Source: Actinomycetes bacterium (GTDB lineage: Bacteria; Actinomycetota; Humimicrobiia; Humimicrobiales; Humimicrobiaceae). From it: a DNA stretch of 16,985 bases. The position numbers and the translations under genes are program-made. The first letter of the stretch is position 1; every line of letters begins with the position of its first letter. The DNA lies in contig JAUVXY010000012.1 of assembly GCA_030603375.1 (NCBI GenBank), positions 1 through 16,985 on the forward strand, read 5' to 3'. Below the pieces are notes generated by a model that did not search any database, was not told where the DNA came from, and was given only the letters and a program-made list of their open reading frames with translations. This document shows positions 1 through 7,810 of this stretch, one piece after another.

Positions 1-6
1 AGAGAC

Positions 7-245
7 TTACGAGTATATCACAGGGTAGCGAGTCTTCTCTACTACTACCCACATATCCCTATTACTCTGTATTGGTTTTAGATACTTTCTTAGTTGACGC
101 AACGAATGTCTTTCGAGTACCTTTTTATATGACGCAATAGGCCATTGCTTCCTGAAATAAATACCTCGTTATATATTGTTGCCTTGATATTTTCTACTGC
201 ATTTTGTATGATTCGGAAATTATAGTTATAATTTAAATCACGGTT
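7..245 (-). pseudogene. Possible decayed coding region at the left edge
   Basis: No intact gene is seen in the first 313 bases. On the minus strand two overlapping frames are open for about 50 codons each: one from 245 down to 93 (stop at 90-92) and one from 168 down to 10 (stop at 7-9). The second reads with a protein-like mix of charged and aromatic residues (for example SYKKVLERHSLRQLRKYLK), and the first contains NEVFISGSNGLLRHIKRY. Neither has a convincing start codon or ribosome binding site. One explanation is a former gene broken by a frameshift near 130-160. Chance open frames in AT-rich DNA are the alternative. I do not recognise a family. Confidence 0.22.
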
Positions 246-252
246 TCAGTTA

Positions 253-281
253 TTTGCAAAATGTTGCTATTTGGGTATTAT
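253..281 (+). promoter_or_regulatory. Candidate promoter for the homocysteine operon
   Basis: TTTGCA at 253-258 and TATTAT at 276-281 are separated by 17 bases, a weak sigma70-like match about 30 bases before the first operon gene. No S-box, SAM-II or T-box leader could be recognised between it and the start codon. Confidence 0.25.
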
Positions 282-313
282 AGAGTACTAAGTTAATCTA
301 TTATTTTTATATT

Positions 314-1483
314 ATGTCAAAAACAATTGAAGAAATTAATGAAAAGATAAAGAGCGGCAATGTAGTGGTGCTGGATGCTGAAGAGATAATAGATTATGTT
401 GATAAAAACGGCATAAAAAAAACAGCAAAAGACATTGACGTTGTTACTACTGCAACATTTGGGCCAATGTGTTCATCCGGTGCTTTTTTAAATTTTGGCC
501 ATTCTGACCCTCCAATAAAAATGACGAAAGCATGGTTAAACGATGTTCCGGCATATGCTGGCCTTGCTGCTGTAGATGTTTACATTGGTGCAGCTGAACT
601 ATCGGAAATTGAAGATGCAAATTATGGCGGATCTTATGTTATAGAAGATCTAATAGCAGGAAAACCTGTTGAATTAAAAGCAACTGCTTATGGAACAGAT
701 TGTTATCCCAGAAAAGAAATAAAAACATATATCACCAAAGAAACTATCAATCAGGCATATCTTTACAACCCGAGGAATGCTTACCAGAATTATGCGGCTG
801 CAACAAACTCTTCCAGCAGGACTATCTACACATATATGGGCAAGCTCCTTCCGCATTTTGGAAATGTTACTTTTTCAAGCGCTGGCCAGCTCAATCCACT
901 GCTTAATGACCCATATTTCAGAACAATTGGGATAGGGACAAAAATTTTCTTTGGAGGAGCCCAGGGATTTGTAGCATGGTATGGGACCCAGCATAACCCC
1001 AGCAAAGAAAGGCTCCCGAATGGAACCCCTGTTGGTCCGGGAGGAACCCTGGCATTAATAGGAAACTTAAAACATATGTCCACTAACTACGTAAGAGCCT
1101 GCACCTTTTATGGCTACGGGGTTACGCTCTTCCTGGGGGTTGGCATTCCTATCCCGGTGCTGGATGAGGAAATGGTAGAATTTCTGAAAATAAAAGATGA
1201 AGACATATATACCGAAATTATTGATTACTCTGTTCAAAGAAGAAATAAACCATCATATGGAAAAATAAATTATAAGCAGCTCAGAAGCGGAAAAATTAAA
1301 ATAAATGGTAAAAACGTCCAAGCAGGATCCATCTCGAGTTACTATAAAGCAAAGGAAATCGCAAATGTACTCAAAAACTGGATAACAGAAGGTAAATTTT
1401 ATTTAACATCTTGCGTAGCTCCCCTGCCATCAGAGGAGAAAATAAATAATTTAGATATTATGAGCCGGGAGGAAACACAATGA
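314..1483 (+). CDS. Homocysteine biosynthesis protein, COG1900/DUF39 (L-aspartate semialdehyde sulfurtransferase)
   Basis: This 389-residue protein matches the COG1900/DUF39 family (MA1821 of Methanosarcina acetivorans). That family works with a NIL-ferredoxin partner to convert aspartate semialdehyde and sulfide to homocysteine, bypassing O-acetyl- or O-succinylhomoserine. The N-terminus (TIEEINEKIKSGNVVVLDAEE) is typical of the family and fixes the start, although no good ribosome binding site is visible upstream. Cys53 (in GPMCSSG) and Cys130 (in YGTDCYPRK) lie where the family has conserved cysteines proposed to carry persulfide. Other recognisable blocks are FGGAQGFVAWYGTQHNP and the glycine-rich GTPVGPGGTLALIG. 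It ends before any C-terminal CBS domains, which some archaeal members carry. The stop overlaps the next start as ATGA, so the two genes are translationally coupled. The exact in vivo sulfur donor is inferred from the family. Confidence 0.85.
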   Translation: MSKTIEEINEKIKSGNVVVLDAEEIIDYVDKNGIKKTAKDIDVVTTATFGPMCSSGAFLNFGHSDPPIKMTKAWLNDVPAYAGLAAVDVYIGAAELSEIEDANYGGSYVIEDLIAGKPVELKATAYGTDCYPRKEIKTYITKETINQAYLYNPRNAYQNYAAATNSSSRTIYTYMGKLLPHFGNVTFSSAGQLNPLLNDPYFRTIGIGTKIFFGGAQGFVAWYGTQHNPSKERLPNGTPVGPGGTLALIGNLKHMSTNYVRACTFYGYGVTLFLGVGIPIPVLDEEMVEFLKIKDEDIYTEIIDYSVQRRNKPSYGKINYKQLRSGKIKINGKNVQAGSISSYYKAKEIANVLKNWITEGKFYLTSCVAPLPSEEKINNLDIMSREETQ

Positions 1484-1887
1484 CTACCAAAAAAATTGTG
1501 TTAACTTTTCCAGAAAATAGAGTTACAAAACCTATTGCCTACAAATTAGTCAAGGATTTTGACCTGGAATTTAATATATTGCGGGCAGAGATAACCCCTG
1601 ATATAGAAGGAAAAATGCTAATCGAAGTTAAAGGCAGCAAAGATCAAATTGAAAAGGGAATTGAGTACTTAATCAAAGAACAAATATCCGTACAGGAAGC
1701 AGCAAAGGATATGATACTTGATAAAGACCAGTGTGTGCATTGCGGCTTATGTACTTCTCTCTGTATTACAAAAGCTCTAAGTTTAGACAAGCAGAGCTAT
1801 GAATTAATTTTTGAAAAAGATAAATGCATTTTATGCGGACTTTGTCTTAATGCCTGTCCAGTGCAGGCAATAAAGCTAAAAATCTAA
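1480..1887 (+). CDS. NIL-domain/4Fe-4S ferredoxin partner of the homocysteine enzyme
   Basis: This 135-residue protein has an N-terminal NIL domain (about residues 3-75) followed by two 4Fe-4S motifs: Cys85, 88, 91, 95 and Cys116, 119, 122, 126. The first motif ends in Cys-Ile instead of the usual Cys-Pro; the second keeps Cys-Pro. This is the MA1822 architecture. The protein is thought to supply or relay electrons, or to handle persulfide reduction, for the COG1900 enzyme. The ATG at 1480 overlaps the upstream TGA by four bases, and GGGAGG lies 8 bases before it, so the pair forms one operon. The NIL domain also occurs in methionine ABC transporters, which fits a role near methionine metabolism. 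No terminator is evident after it. Confidence 0.85.
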   Translation: MTTKKIVLTFPENRVTKPIAYKLVKDFDLEFNILRAEITPDIEGKMLIEVKGSKDQIEKGIEYLIKEQISVQEAAKDMILDKDQCVHCGLCTSLCITKALSLDKQSYELIFEKDKCILCGLCLNACPVQAIKLKI

Positions 1888-1989
1888 TTCATCTTTACTC
1901 ATTAACAATTTCAAGTTCTTATCCTGTATTATTTTCTGAATTTTCACTCTGTCATTATAATTGTTAAGCTGTACCAGTCCTTTATTTTC
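1876..1989 (-). pseudogene. Possible gene remnant between ferredoxin and nfeD
   Basis: On the minus strand 37 codons are open from 1989 to a TAG at 1876-1878, overlapping the last bases of the ferredoxin gene. The reading is protein-like and rich in charged residues (it ends KLLMSKDELDF), but there is no credible start or ribosome binding site, and a stop lies directly upstream. It may be the 3' end of a lost gene, or chance. Confidence 0.2.
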
Positions 1990-2000
1990 CTAACTTATTG

Positions 2001-2006
2001 TATAAT
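2001..2006 (+). promoter_or_regulatory. -10 element before nfeD
   Basis: A perfect TATAAT lies 36 bases before the nfeD start codon and is preceded directly by TG. No good -35 hexamer is seen at the expected distance, so this is a plausible but incomplete promoter. Confidence 0.35.
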
Positions 2007-2042
2007 GGTAGCAGTATAGAAATTATTCGTAGTTAGAGAAAA

Positions 2043-3443
2043 ATGATAAAAAAGTATAAAAAAAACTATTTATTTATAACATTTTTTTTACTTCTTGCAA
2101 TAATATTTTTATTATTACTGCCCCAAAAAATTTCAGCCGGCAGCAGCTCTTGCGAAGGTATCAAAGCTGGCGACAGAATAAGAAATATCTACCCAATAGA
2201 AGAAGGCGGCACCAAAGAGATTGCTAACTTTTATGTCTGCAATATAGAAGGAATAATAGATCCTTCTATCTCCAACTATGTAAAAAAGTGCCTGGACAAA
2301 TCACAAATAGCTAATTATGGCCTTATTATAACAATGGACACTCCCGGGGGACTGGAAACTTCCATGAGAGATATCGTAAAAAACATACTGAACACCAGTA
2401 TCCCGGTAATAGTTTTTGTTTATCCTGAGGGATCAAGAGCTGCTTCAGCAGGAGTCTTTATAACTTATGCAAGCGACATAGCTGTTATGAGCCCGGGTAC
2501 AAGCATAGGTGCCGCTCACCCGGTAAATTTAGGAGGTACAGAACAAATATCAGAAGAGATGATGGATAAAGTAGTAAATGACGCTGTTTCATTTATAAGA
2601 AATCTTGCTCAGTCTAAAGGCAGAAATGCTGATTGGGCAGAAAAGGCGGTCAGAGAAAGTGTTTCTATTACTTCCACAGAAGCTTTAAAGCTAAAAGCAA
2701 TAGATTTTACTGCTTCCAGTTTAGAGGAACTCCTGGAAAAGATTGATGGTAAAACCATAGAAAAACAAAACAACACCTTTTTTTTAAACAGCACAGCAGC
2801 TATGACCGAAGAAATTGAAATGAATTTTATATCCAGGTTCTTGCATGTAATATCCAACCCTAATATAGCATATCTGTTATTTATGATAGGAATATTTGGC
2901 ATAATCTATGAATTTTCTCAACCGGGCCTGGGCATTTCTGGAGCAATAGGTGTTATCTTTATAATATTGGGGCTATATTCTTTTAGCATCCTTCCGACAA
3001 ATTATGCCGGCCTCGGCTTAATTATTTTAGCAATAATTTTATTCATACTAGATGTAAAACTCGGGTTAGGGGGAGCAATGTCCATAGCAGGTATTGCCTC
3101 TATGCTTTTAGGATCTTTTTTGCTTATTGATACAGATGCTCCTTATCTTAAAATAGCCACAAGCTTAATAATCGGTATAACTGCTGTAATATCAGGATTT
3201 TTAATTATTGCAATCAGAGCAGTATACAAAGTTCACAAAACAAAACCTGCTACAGGAAAATCAGGCCTTATTGGAGAAAAAGGTGAAGTCCTGGAAGTTT
3301 TAAAACCAGTCGGCCAGATTAAAATTCATGGAGAAATCTGGAAAGCGCTGTCTGAGGATAACAAAAAAATTAAAAAAGGTGAAAAAGTTCTTATTACATC
3401 TATTGACGGTTTAATTCTGCATGTTAAAAAAAATAAAAAATGA
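2043..3443 (+). CDS. nfeD: NfeD-family membrane-bound ClpP-class serine protease
   Basis: This 466-residue protein has an N-terminal signal or anchor segment (about residues 8-32), an extracytoplasmic ClpP/SppA-like protease domain (about 60-235), roughly five membrane segments (about 264-381) and a C-terminal NfeD OB-fold (about 390-466). The protease signatures are TMDTPGG and RAASAGVF. Ser135 in AASAG and Lys176 in EEMMDKVVND lie 41 residues apart, the same spacing as the Ser97/Lys138 dyad of PH1510 from Pyrococcus, which cleaves the hydrophobic tail of its stomatin partner. A slipin gene follows 171 bases downstream, the usual context. The start is set by the signal peptide; only a weak purine-rich AGAGAA site precedes it. 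Function is inferred from the family: membrane protein quality control. Confidence 0.9.
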   Translation: MIKKYKKNYLFITFFLLLAIIFLLLLPQKISAGSSSCEGIKAGDRIRNIYPIEEGGTKEIANFYVCNIEGIIDPSISNYVKKCLDKSQIANYGLIITMDTPGGLETSMRDIVKNILNTSIPVIVFVYPEGSRAASAGVFITYASDIAVMSPGTSIGAAHPVNLGGTEQISEEMMDKVVNDAVSFIRNLAQSKGRNADWAEKAVRESVSITSTEALKLKAIDFTASSLEELLEKIDGKTIEKQNNTFFLNSTAAMTEEIEMNFISRFLHVISNPNIAYLLFMIGIFGIIYEFSQPGLGISGAIGVIFIILGLYSFSILPTNYAGLGLIILAIILFILDVKLGLGGAMSIAGIASMLLGSFLLIDTDAPYLKIATSLIIGITAVISGFLIIAIRAVYKVHKTKPATGKSGLIGEKGEVLEVLKPVGQIKIHGEIWKALSEDNKKIKKGEKVLITSIDGLILHVKKNKK

Positions 3444-3614
3444 AAATACAAAAAATCATCCCACCGAAAAACAGTTTAGTGCATAAATGGTAAATATGCT
3501 GTAGAATAATGTCCATACAATATTGCAGCTTAACCAAATTTTATTAAGTGCCATTTAAAAATTATGATTATTTATTAATAATAAGTTTCATTAAGAATCA
3601 ACAAGGAGGTTTGA

Positions 3615-4391
3615 ATGTATGTAGGAATTATAGTGGCAATAGTTTTTGTTGTAATAATTCTTGGCTCTGCTATTAAAATCCTTAAAGAGTATGAGAGAGG
3701 AGTAATATTTAGATTTGGCAGACTTAGAGGCGCAAAAGGCCCCGGAATATTTTTAATAATCCCTTTTGTTGATAAGATGGTAAGAGTTAGCCTTCGCACG
3801 GTTACAATGGATGTTCCGCCTCAGGATGTTATAACAAGGGACAACGTACCTGTGAAAGTAAATGCAGTAGTATATTTTAGGGTAATGGATCCCGGAAAAG
3901 CTGTTGTAGAAATAGAGAACTATGTTATTGCAACTTCACAAATAGCACAAACTACTCTAAGAAGCATATTGGGTCAGGCAGAACTGGATGAATTACTTTC
4001 AAGAAGAGAGAAAATCAATATAGAGCTGCAGTCTATAATAGATGAGCAGACGGACCCATGGGGGGTAAAAGTTTCTACTGTGGAAATAAAAGATGTAGAA
4101 CTTCCTCAAACCATGCAAAGAGCAATGGCAAAACAGGCAGAAGCTGAGAGAGAAAGAAGAGCTAAAGTTATAAATGCAGAGGGAGAATTTCAGGCTTCTG
4201 AAAAATTGTCTGAAGCAGCAAAAGTCCTTAGCAAGTTCCCGGTATCTGTACAGCTAAGATTTTTACAAACCCTCAGGGAAATAGCAACCGAACAAAACTC
4301 AACTATTGTATTCCCTGTGCCTGTAGACTTTATTAGTACTTTTTTAGATAAAGTTGGAAGTGTTGGCAGCAGCGCCAAAGATAAAAGTTAA
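3615..4391 (+). CDS. Slipin (stomatin/prohibitin SPFH-domain protein)
   Basis: This 258-residue protein has one N-terminal membrane segment (about residues 3-22) followed directly by the SPFH domain. The domain begins at YERGVIFRFGRL and includes MDVPPQDVITRDNVPVKVNA, LRSILGQAELDELLSRRE and VEIKDVELP. After it comes a charged, probably coiled-coil helix (AKQAEAERERRAKVINAEGE) and a C-terminal hydrophobic stretch. A strong AAGGAGGT lies 6 bases before the ATG. Slipins oligomerise in membranes and are the partner and substrate of NfeD-type proteases, and the gene order here matches that pairing. The 171-base gap to nfeD may hold a separate promoter; I could not pick one with confidence. No terminator is seen after it. 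Confidence 0.92.
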   Translation: MYVGIIVAIVFVVIILGSAIKILKEYERGVIFRFGRLRGAKGPGIFLIIPFVDKMVRVSLRTVTMDVPPQDVITRDNVPVKVNAVVYFRVMDPGKAVVEIENYVIATSQIAQTTLRSILGQAELDELLSRREKINIELQSIIDEQTDPWGVKVSTVEIKDVELPQTMQRAMAKQAEAERERRAKVINAEGEFQASEKLSEAAKVLSKFPVSVQLRFLQTLREIATEQNSTIVFPVPVDFISTFLDKVGSVGSSAKDKS

Positions 4392-4442
4392 CCGGTGCCA
4401 GATTAAGAAACATTTAATATTTTTTAGCCGTCAAATATAAAA

Positions 4443-5084
4443 TTGGCAGGTTTGGTACAGGCAAACCATGCTGCTGTAAGTGACAGAGTTAAATCATTCA
4501 TTTTTTTAAGTAAAAAAGTGGTTATTGCTAATAAGAAATATCCTGGCATTTATTTGAAAAATAACATCGCCGGAAGAAAAACTATTTTACGGAAACTGGA
4601 AGAAAAAGATTTAGGCAGGTCTCTGGTGTGGCTTAAAGATCCATGCGTTAATAAATTTTTAAGCCAGGACTTTAAAAATCTTACAATGGAACATGAAATC
4701 CAGTGGTTTAGGAGAGTCCAGGATTCCCAGAAAGATATTGTCTTTGCTATAGACACGAAAGACAGCCATGTGTATATCGGGAATTGCGACCTGCGTAAGA
4801 TTGACCGCATAGAAAGAAGCTGCGAGCTGGGCATAGTAATCGGCGAAAAAAAATATTGGAATAAGGGTTATGGATTAGATGCTATAAATAGTTTGATTGA
4901 TTTTGCATTTAATAAATTAAATCTGCGCTGCATTAAACTGAATGTCTATAAATATAATCACCGGGCAATAAAACTATATAAAAAATGTGGTTTTAAAGAA
5001 AAAAAGGTTTTAAAGAAAAACCATTTTTATGATGGAAAGTACTGGGATACTTTTGTAATGGACATTGATCCAGAGAGATTCTGA
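4443..5084 (+). CDS. GNAT-family N-acetyltransferase (RimJ/RimL-like)
   Basis: The GNAT domain spans about residues 43-211 of this 213-residue reading. It begins at GRKTILRKLEEKDL, has the acetyl-CoA loop in KKYWNKGYGLDA, and ends with the typical NHRAIKLYKKCGFKEK. This resembles the RimJ/RimL branch and the sugar-amine acetyltransferases related to it; the substrate cannot be told. The start is uncertain. The TTG at 4443 is the furthest upstream possible, because an in-frame stop lies at 4425-4427. It would add about 40 residues not expected in the family, and no ribosome binding site precedes it. A start near 4554 (TTG) would fit the domain better but also lacks a good site. The 3' end lies just before, or overlaps, the next gene. 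Confidence 0.75.
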   Translation: MAGLVQANHAAVSDRVKSFIFLSKKVVIANKKYPGIYLKNNIAGRKTILRKLEEKDLGRSLVWLKDPCVNKFLSQDFKNLTMEHEIQWFRRVQDSQKDIVFAIDTKDSHVYIGNCDLRKIDRIERSCELGIVIGEKKYWNKGYGLDAINSLIDFAFNKLNLRCIKLNVYKYNHRAIKLYKKCGFKEKKVLKKNHFYDGKYWDTFVMDIDPERF

Positions 5085-5097
5085 ATTAACGCAAATA

Positions 5098-6513
5098 ATG
5101 AATAAATTTATGTACACATATAGAAGAAGAGGCAGGGTCGGGCCGGGATCTATTTTTTTTGCAGTGTTATTTACTCTTGCCGCAATTGGTTTAGGGTGTT
5201 TGCTGTATTTGGACAGGGGTAGATTCTGGGATTTATTGCCGCTTGTAAGCATCATAATCATTGTTGCAAGTTTAATTCTTGCTGTGTTTAATTTTGTTAA
5301 AAGAACAGCAATAAGTTATATTTTTATTCTGTTCTTCATAACTTTTCTTTCCGGTTTAATTCTCTCCAGTATCTTTGGGCCATTTGCTGCTTACAATGAA
5401 GCAAAAAAAAATTTTGATGCCGCGCAGTACCATGAATCAATAGATAAATTTAAAATAATTTTAGATGACTATCCCAATAGCAAGTATGCAGACGATGCCT
5501 TAGAAAACATTTCATATGCCTACTATTATGATAGCAGCTATAAAAAAGCAATTTTATATTTTGGAAAAGCAATAGAACAAAACATAATCCAACCCTCCGA
5601 TTTTGAAATTAAAAATATTTTTGCTGAGTGTTATTTAAAATTAGCTGAAAATTATTACAATGAAAAAAAATACACAGAATCAGCAGAGAATTACCTGAAC
5701 ACGATTGAGATTCTCAGTGATATTATCATTAATTTCCCAGACACTAACGAAGCCTTTATTTCAACATACAAGATTCCTGAGTATTTGTACAATACAGCAA
5801 AATGCTACAGGTATAATAATAATTTGGACAGTGCAATCGAAACTTTGACAAATATTATCAATAACTACCCTGAGAGTAAATGCACTGCCGATGCGGATTT
5901 GCTTTTATTTAGTACTTACTTTGATAAATCCATGGAATTAAAAAATAGTTATAAACATAAAGAAAGTGTTGAAGAATTCTTAAAAATATTAGACCTGGAA
6001 TATCAGAGCAACTATGACTATATGTTAAATTACTACAAAGAAAAAATATTTTCTGATGTTCCCCCGGATATTCTCAATAATACCGCAAAGAGCATGTACC
6101 AGCAATGCGAGTACGAAAAAGCTCTTTTTGTCTGCAATGCTGCCGTTGATTATAACCCTGAGCTTGAAGAAGAATTTACTCAGTATATAGTTAACTGTAA
6201 AATAAAAATTATAACTTCTTCAAACCACGATGAAATCAAACAGCCAAAGCCAGCCAGAAAAATATATAGTCCAGAGATGAGCAGGCTTGTCATTGAAAAC
6301 AACGCAGAGTTTGACTTAACTATATACTTTGGCGGACCAGAATATAGGATAGAAAAATTAGAGCCAGATTCAAAAATAGAGATAGAAATTAAAGCTGGAA
6401 AATACAGCATAGCAGCCGAACTGGAAACTTCAGAGGCCATTCCTTATCTTGGTATAATAACTTATGAAGAAAACAAAAAATACCTGCAGCCTTTTAGCAG
6501 CGTAACCAATTGA
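5098..6513 (+). CDS. Membrane-anchored tetratricopeptide (TPR) repeat protein
   Basis: From the ATG at 5098 this is 471 residues. About three membrane segments fill residues 17-93. A long region of TPR-type helices follows (about 95-370), with recurring units such as AAQYHESIDKFKIILDDYPN and NNLDSAIETLTNIINNYPES. The end is a small, probably beta-rich domain (about 395-471). The YPNSKYADDA-type units resemble BamD/YbgF-like TPRs that scaffold envelope complexes. No catalytic motif is seen, and the protein may organise an envelope complex. The start is ambiguous: a TTG at 5065 would overlap the acetyltransferase gene, and an ATG at 5110 is also possible; none has a clear ribosome binding site. 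Codon use is AT-rich like its neighbours. Confidence 0.75.
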   Translation: MNKFMYTYRRRGRVGPGSIFFAVLFTLAAIGLGCLLYLDRGRFWDLLPLVSIIIIVASLILAVFNFVKRTAISYIFILFFITFLSGLILSSIFGPFAAYNEAKKNFDAAQYHESIDKFKIILDDYPNSKYADDALENISYAYYYDSSYKKAILYFGKAIEQNIIQPSDFEIKNIFAECYLKLAENYYNEKKYTESAENYLNTIEILSDIIINFPDTNEAFISTYKIPEYLYNTAKCYRYNNNLDSAIETLTNIINNYPESKCTADADLLLFSTYFDKSMELKNSYKHKESVEEFLKILDLEYQSNYDYMLNYYKEKIFSDVPPDILNNTAKSMYQQCEYEKALFVCNAAVDYNPELEEEFTQYIVNCKIKIITSSNHDEIKQPKPARKIYSPEMSRLVIENNAEFDLTIYFGGPEYRIEKLEPDSKIEIEIKAGKYSIAAELETSEAIPYLGIITYEENKKYLQPFSSVTN

Positions 6514-6530
6514 GCCCCTTAAAAAAATAA

Positions 6531-6953
6531 TTACTTTTCTATTTCTTTCAAGCTGCCTGCGATCAGGGATTTAAAATTATCATCCAAATGTCCCTTGACA
6601 TAGATTTTATCATTCTCCCTGTCTACACCCAGATTCATTTCTAATTTAGTTAGAAGATCTTCCAATGTATCGGTTGCAGCACTTATCCTTTTTAAGACAC
6701 TTTCCTCATTTTCTGATTTCAAACTCTTTATTATTTCATCAACGGTTGTGTTGAATTTGTCAAATGCATCTTTAAGGGCGCCGGTAAAAACAGCTTTTTG
6801 CCAGAACCACCTTCCGCTATTTTTTTTGTTATACAAATTTAAGAGCCCAAACACATACTCTACGTCTGTATTTTTATTCTCGCCAATATTTTTGATTACA
6901 ACCATCCTTTTGGACATCGAGGACATTCTTTTCAGTTTTTTAATGTCAATCAT
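6531..6953 (-). CDS. Hypothetical protein, 140 residues
   Basis: I do not recognise this protein. It looks soluble and mostly helical, with no membrane segment or signal peptide, rich in Lys, Glu and Asn, with a central helix pair (about residues 58-105) containing DAFDKFNTTVDEIIKSLK. A short aromatic segment (SGRWFWQKAVF) is the most distinctive part. It converges with the TPR gene 17 bases away and lies upstream of, and on the same strand as, the DNA glycosylase's downstream side. A GTGAGG stretch sits almost directly against the ATG, too close for a good site, so the true start could be one of the internal Met codons (10 or 13). Coding status rests on length and protein-like composition only. 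Confidence 0.6.
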   Translation of the reverse strand: MIDIKKLKRMSSMSKRMVVIKNIGENKNTDVEYVFGLLNLYNKKNSGRWFWQKAVFTGALKDAFDKFNTTVDEIIKSLKSENEESVLKRISAATDTLEDLLTKLEMNLGVDRENDKIYVKGHLDDNFKSLIAGSLKEIEK

Positions 6954-7028
6954 ACCTCACCCGCTTTTTAGATTTAATAACTTAATAAATATGATACCTT
7001 AAAATCAATAAGAGTAAAACAGTAAATA

Positions 7029-7640
7029 CTACATACAAGATATAAATTTATTGTTTTTTATAAAATATCTGAGCAATTTATCTTTACCGCTTTTTATTCC
7101 AATTCTCTCTGAAACTGATATTTCTGAATCTCCAATTTTTCTTTCGACATTAAAAATGCTTAATCCACCCTTAATTTTTGTTAGATCTTTTTCATTGTCA
7201 CTGCTATTTATGCCCAGCGCCATTGTTAATTTACCGGGTCCGTTTGTAAGATTTATCTTTTCTTTAACTTCTCTTCGCTCTCTCATAATATCTGTGCCCC
7301 AGCAAGGCTCCAATGCCCTTATAAGCACAGCTCCGGGTTTTCCTTTTTTTTCAGTCACTGCATTTAAGAGATAGTACATGCCGTAACACAGGTAAACATA
7401 TGCTGTACCCGGCTGGGCAAACATTACTGCAGCTCTTGCTGTTGCCCCCCTGAAAGCATGGCTTGCTGGATCACTTCTGCCATAATAAGCTTCAGTTTCA
7501 ACAATTATCCCTCCTACTTTTTTGCACCCATTAACTTTTATCAGTGTTTTGCCAAGTAACTCTCTGGCAACAATTGAAGTATCTCTGTTATAAAAATCCT
7601 TTTTTAATATCTTTAAATCAACATAATTTTTATAATTCAT
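7029..7640 (-). CDS. mpg: 3-methyladenine DNA glycosylase (AAG/MPG family)
   Basis: This 203-residue base-excision repair enzyme removes alkylated purines such as 3-methyladenine and leaves an abasic site. The family's active-site residues are all present at the right spacing. Glu50 and Tyr52 in VETEAYY match human AAG Glu125 and Tyr127. His61 in DPASHAF matches His136, Tyr83 in YVYLCYG matches Tyr159 (the base-flipping intercalator), and Arg108 in VLIRALEP matches Arg182. The C-terminal SNGPGKL-type block is present as LTNGPGKLTMALGI. The ATG at 7640 is the first possible start because an in-frame stop lies just upstream. AAGGAGGT at about 7656-7664 is a little distant (about 15 bases) but is the only strong site. 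It appears monocistronic. Confidence 0.93.
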   Translation of the reverse strand: MNYKNYVDLKILKKDFYNRDTSIVARELLGKTLIKVNGCKKVGGIIVETEAYYGRSDPASHAFRGATARAAVMFAQPGTAYVYLCYGMYYLLNAVTEKKGKPGAVLIRALEPCWGTDIMRERREVKEKINLTNGPGKLTMALGINSSDNEKDLTKIKGGLSIFNVERKIGDSEISVSERIGIKSGKDKLLRYFIKNNKFISCM

Positions 7641-7781
7641 CCCCTATACCAAAAACCTCCTTCAAGCATTTTGTTAAATAAAATTATATTAAAAATCTCA
7701 CCTCTATGATATCTTAAATTTCATGACTCAGAAAGATTTTTTGCACTTAACGGCCGGGGTAAAAAAAAGAAAAAATTTTTA

Positions 7782-7810
7782 TTGAATTTAAAAAAATTTT
7801 TTTGTATATT
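7782..7810 (+). promoter_or_regulatory. Promoter of the small ferredoxin gene
   Basis: TTGAAT at 7782-7787 and TATATT at 7805-7810 are separated by exactly 17 bases, a good sigma70-type match. The spacer is an A-tract/T-tract, and A/T runs also precede the -35, which could act as a curved or UP-like element. Transcription would start near 7817, inside the dyad described next. Confidence 0.5.

Noticed and set aside
23..50. GGGTAG and CTACCC inverted repeat near the left edge
   Set aside because: Only six base pairs with a long loop, no U-run and no matching RNA family; not enough for a structured RNA or terminator.
826..1083. Minus-strand open frame inside the homocysteine enzyme gene, and similar long opposite-strand frames within nfeD, the transporter, ribD and mpg
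   Set aside because: They lie entirely opposite well-supported genes, lack ribosome binding sites and have shadow-like composition.
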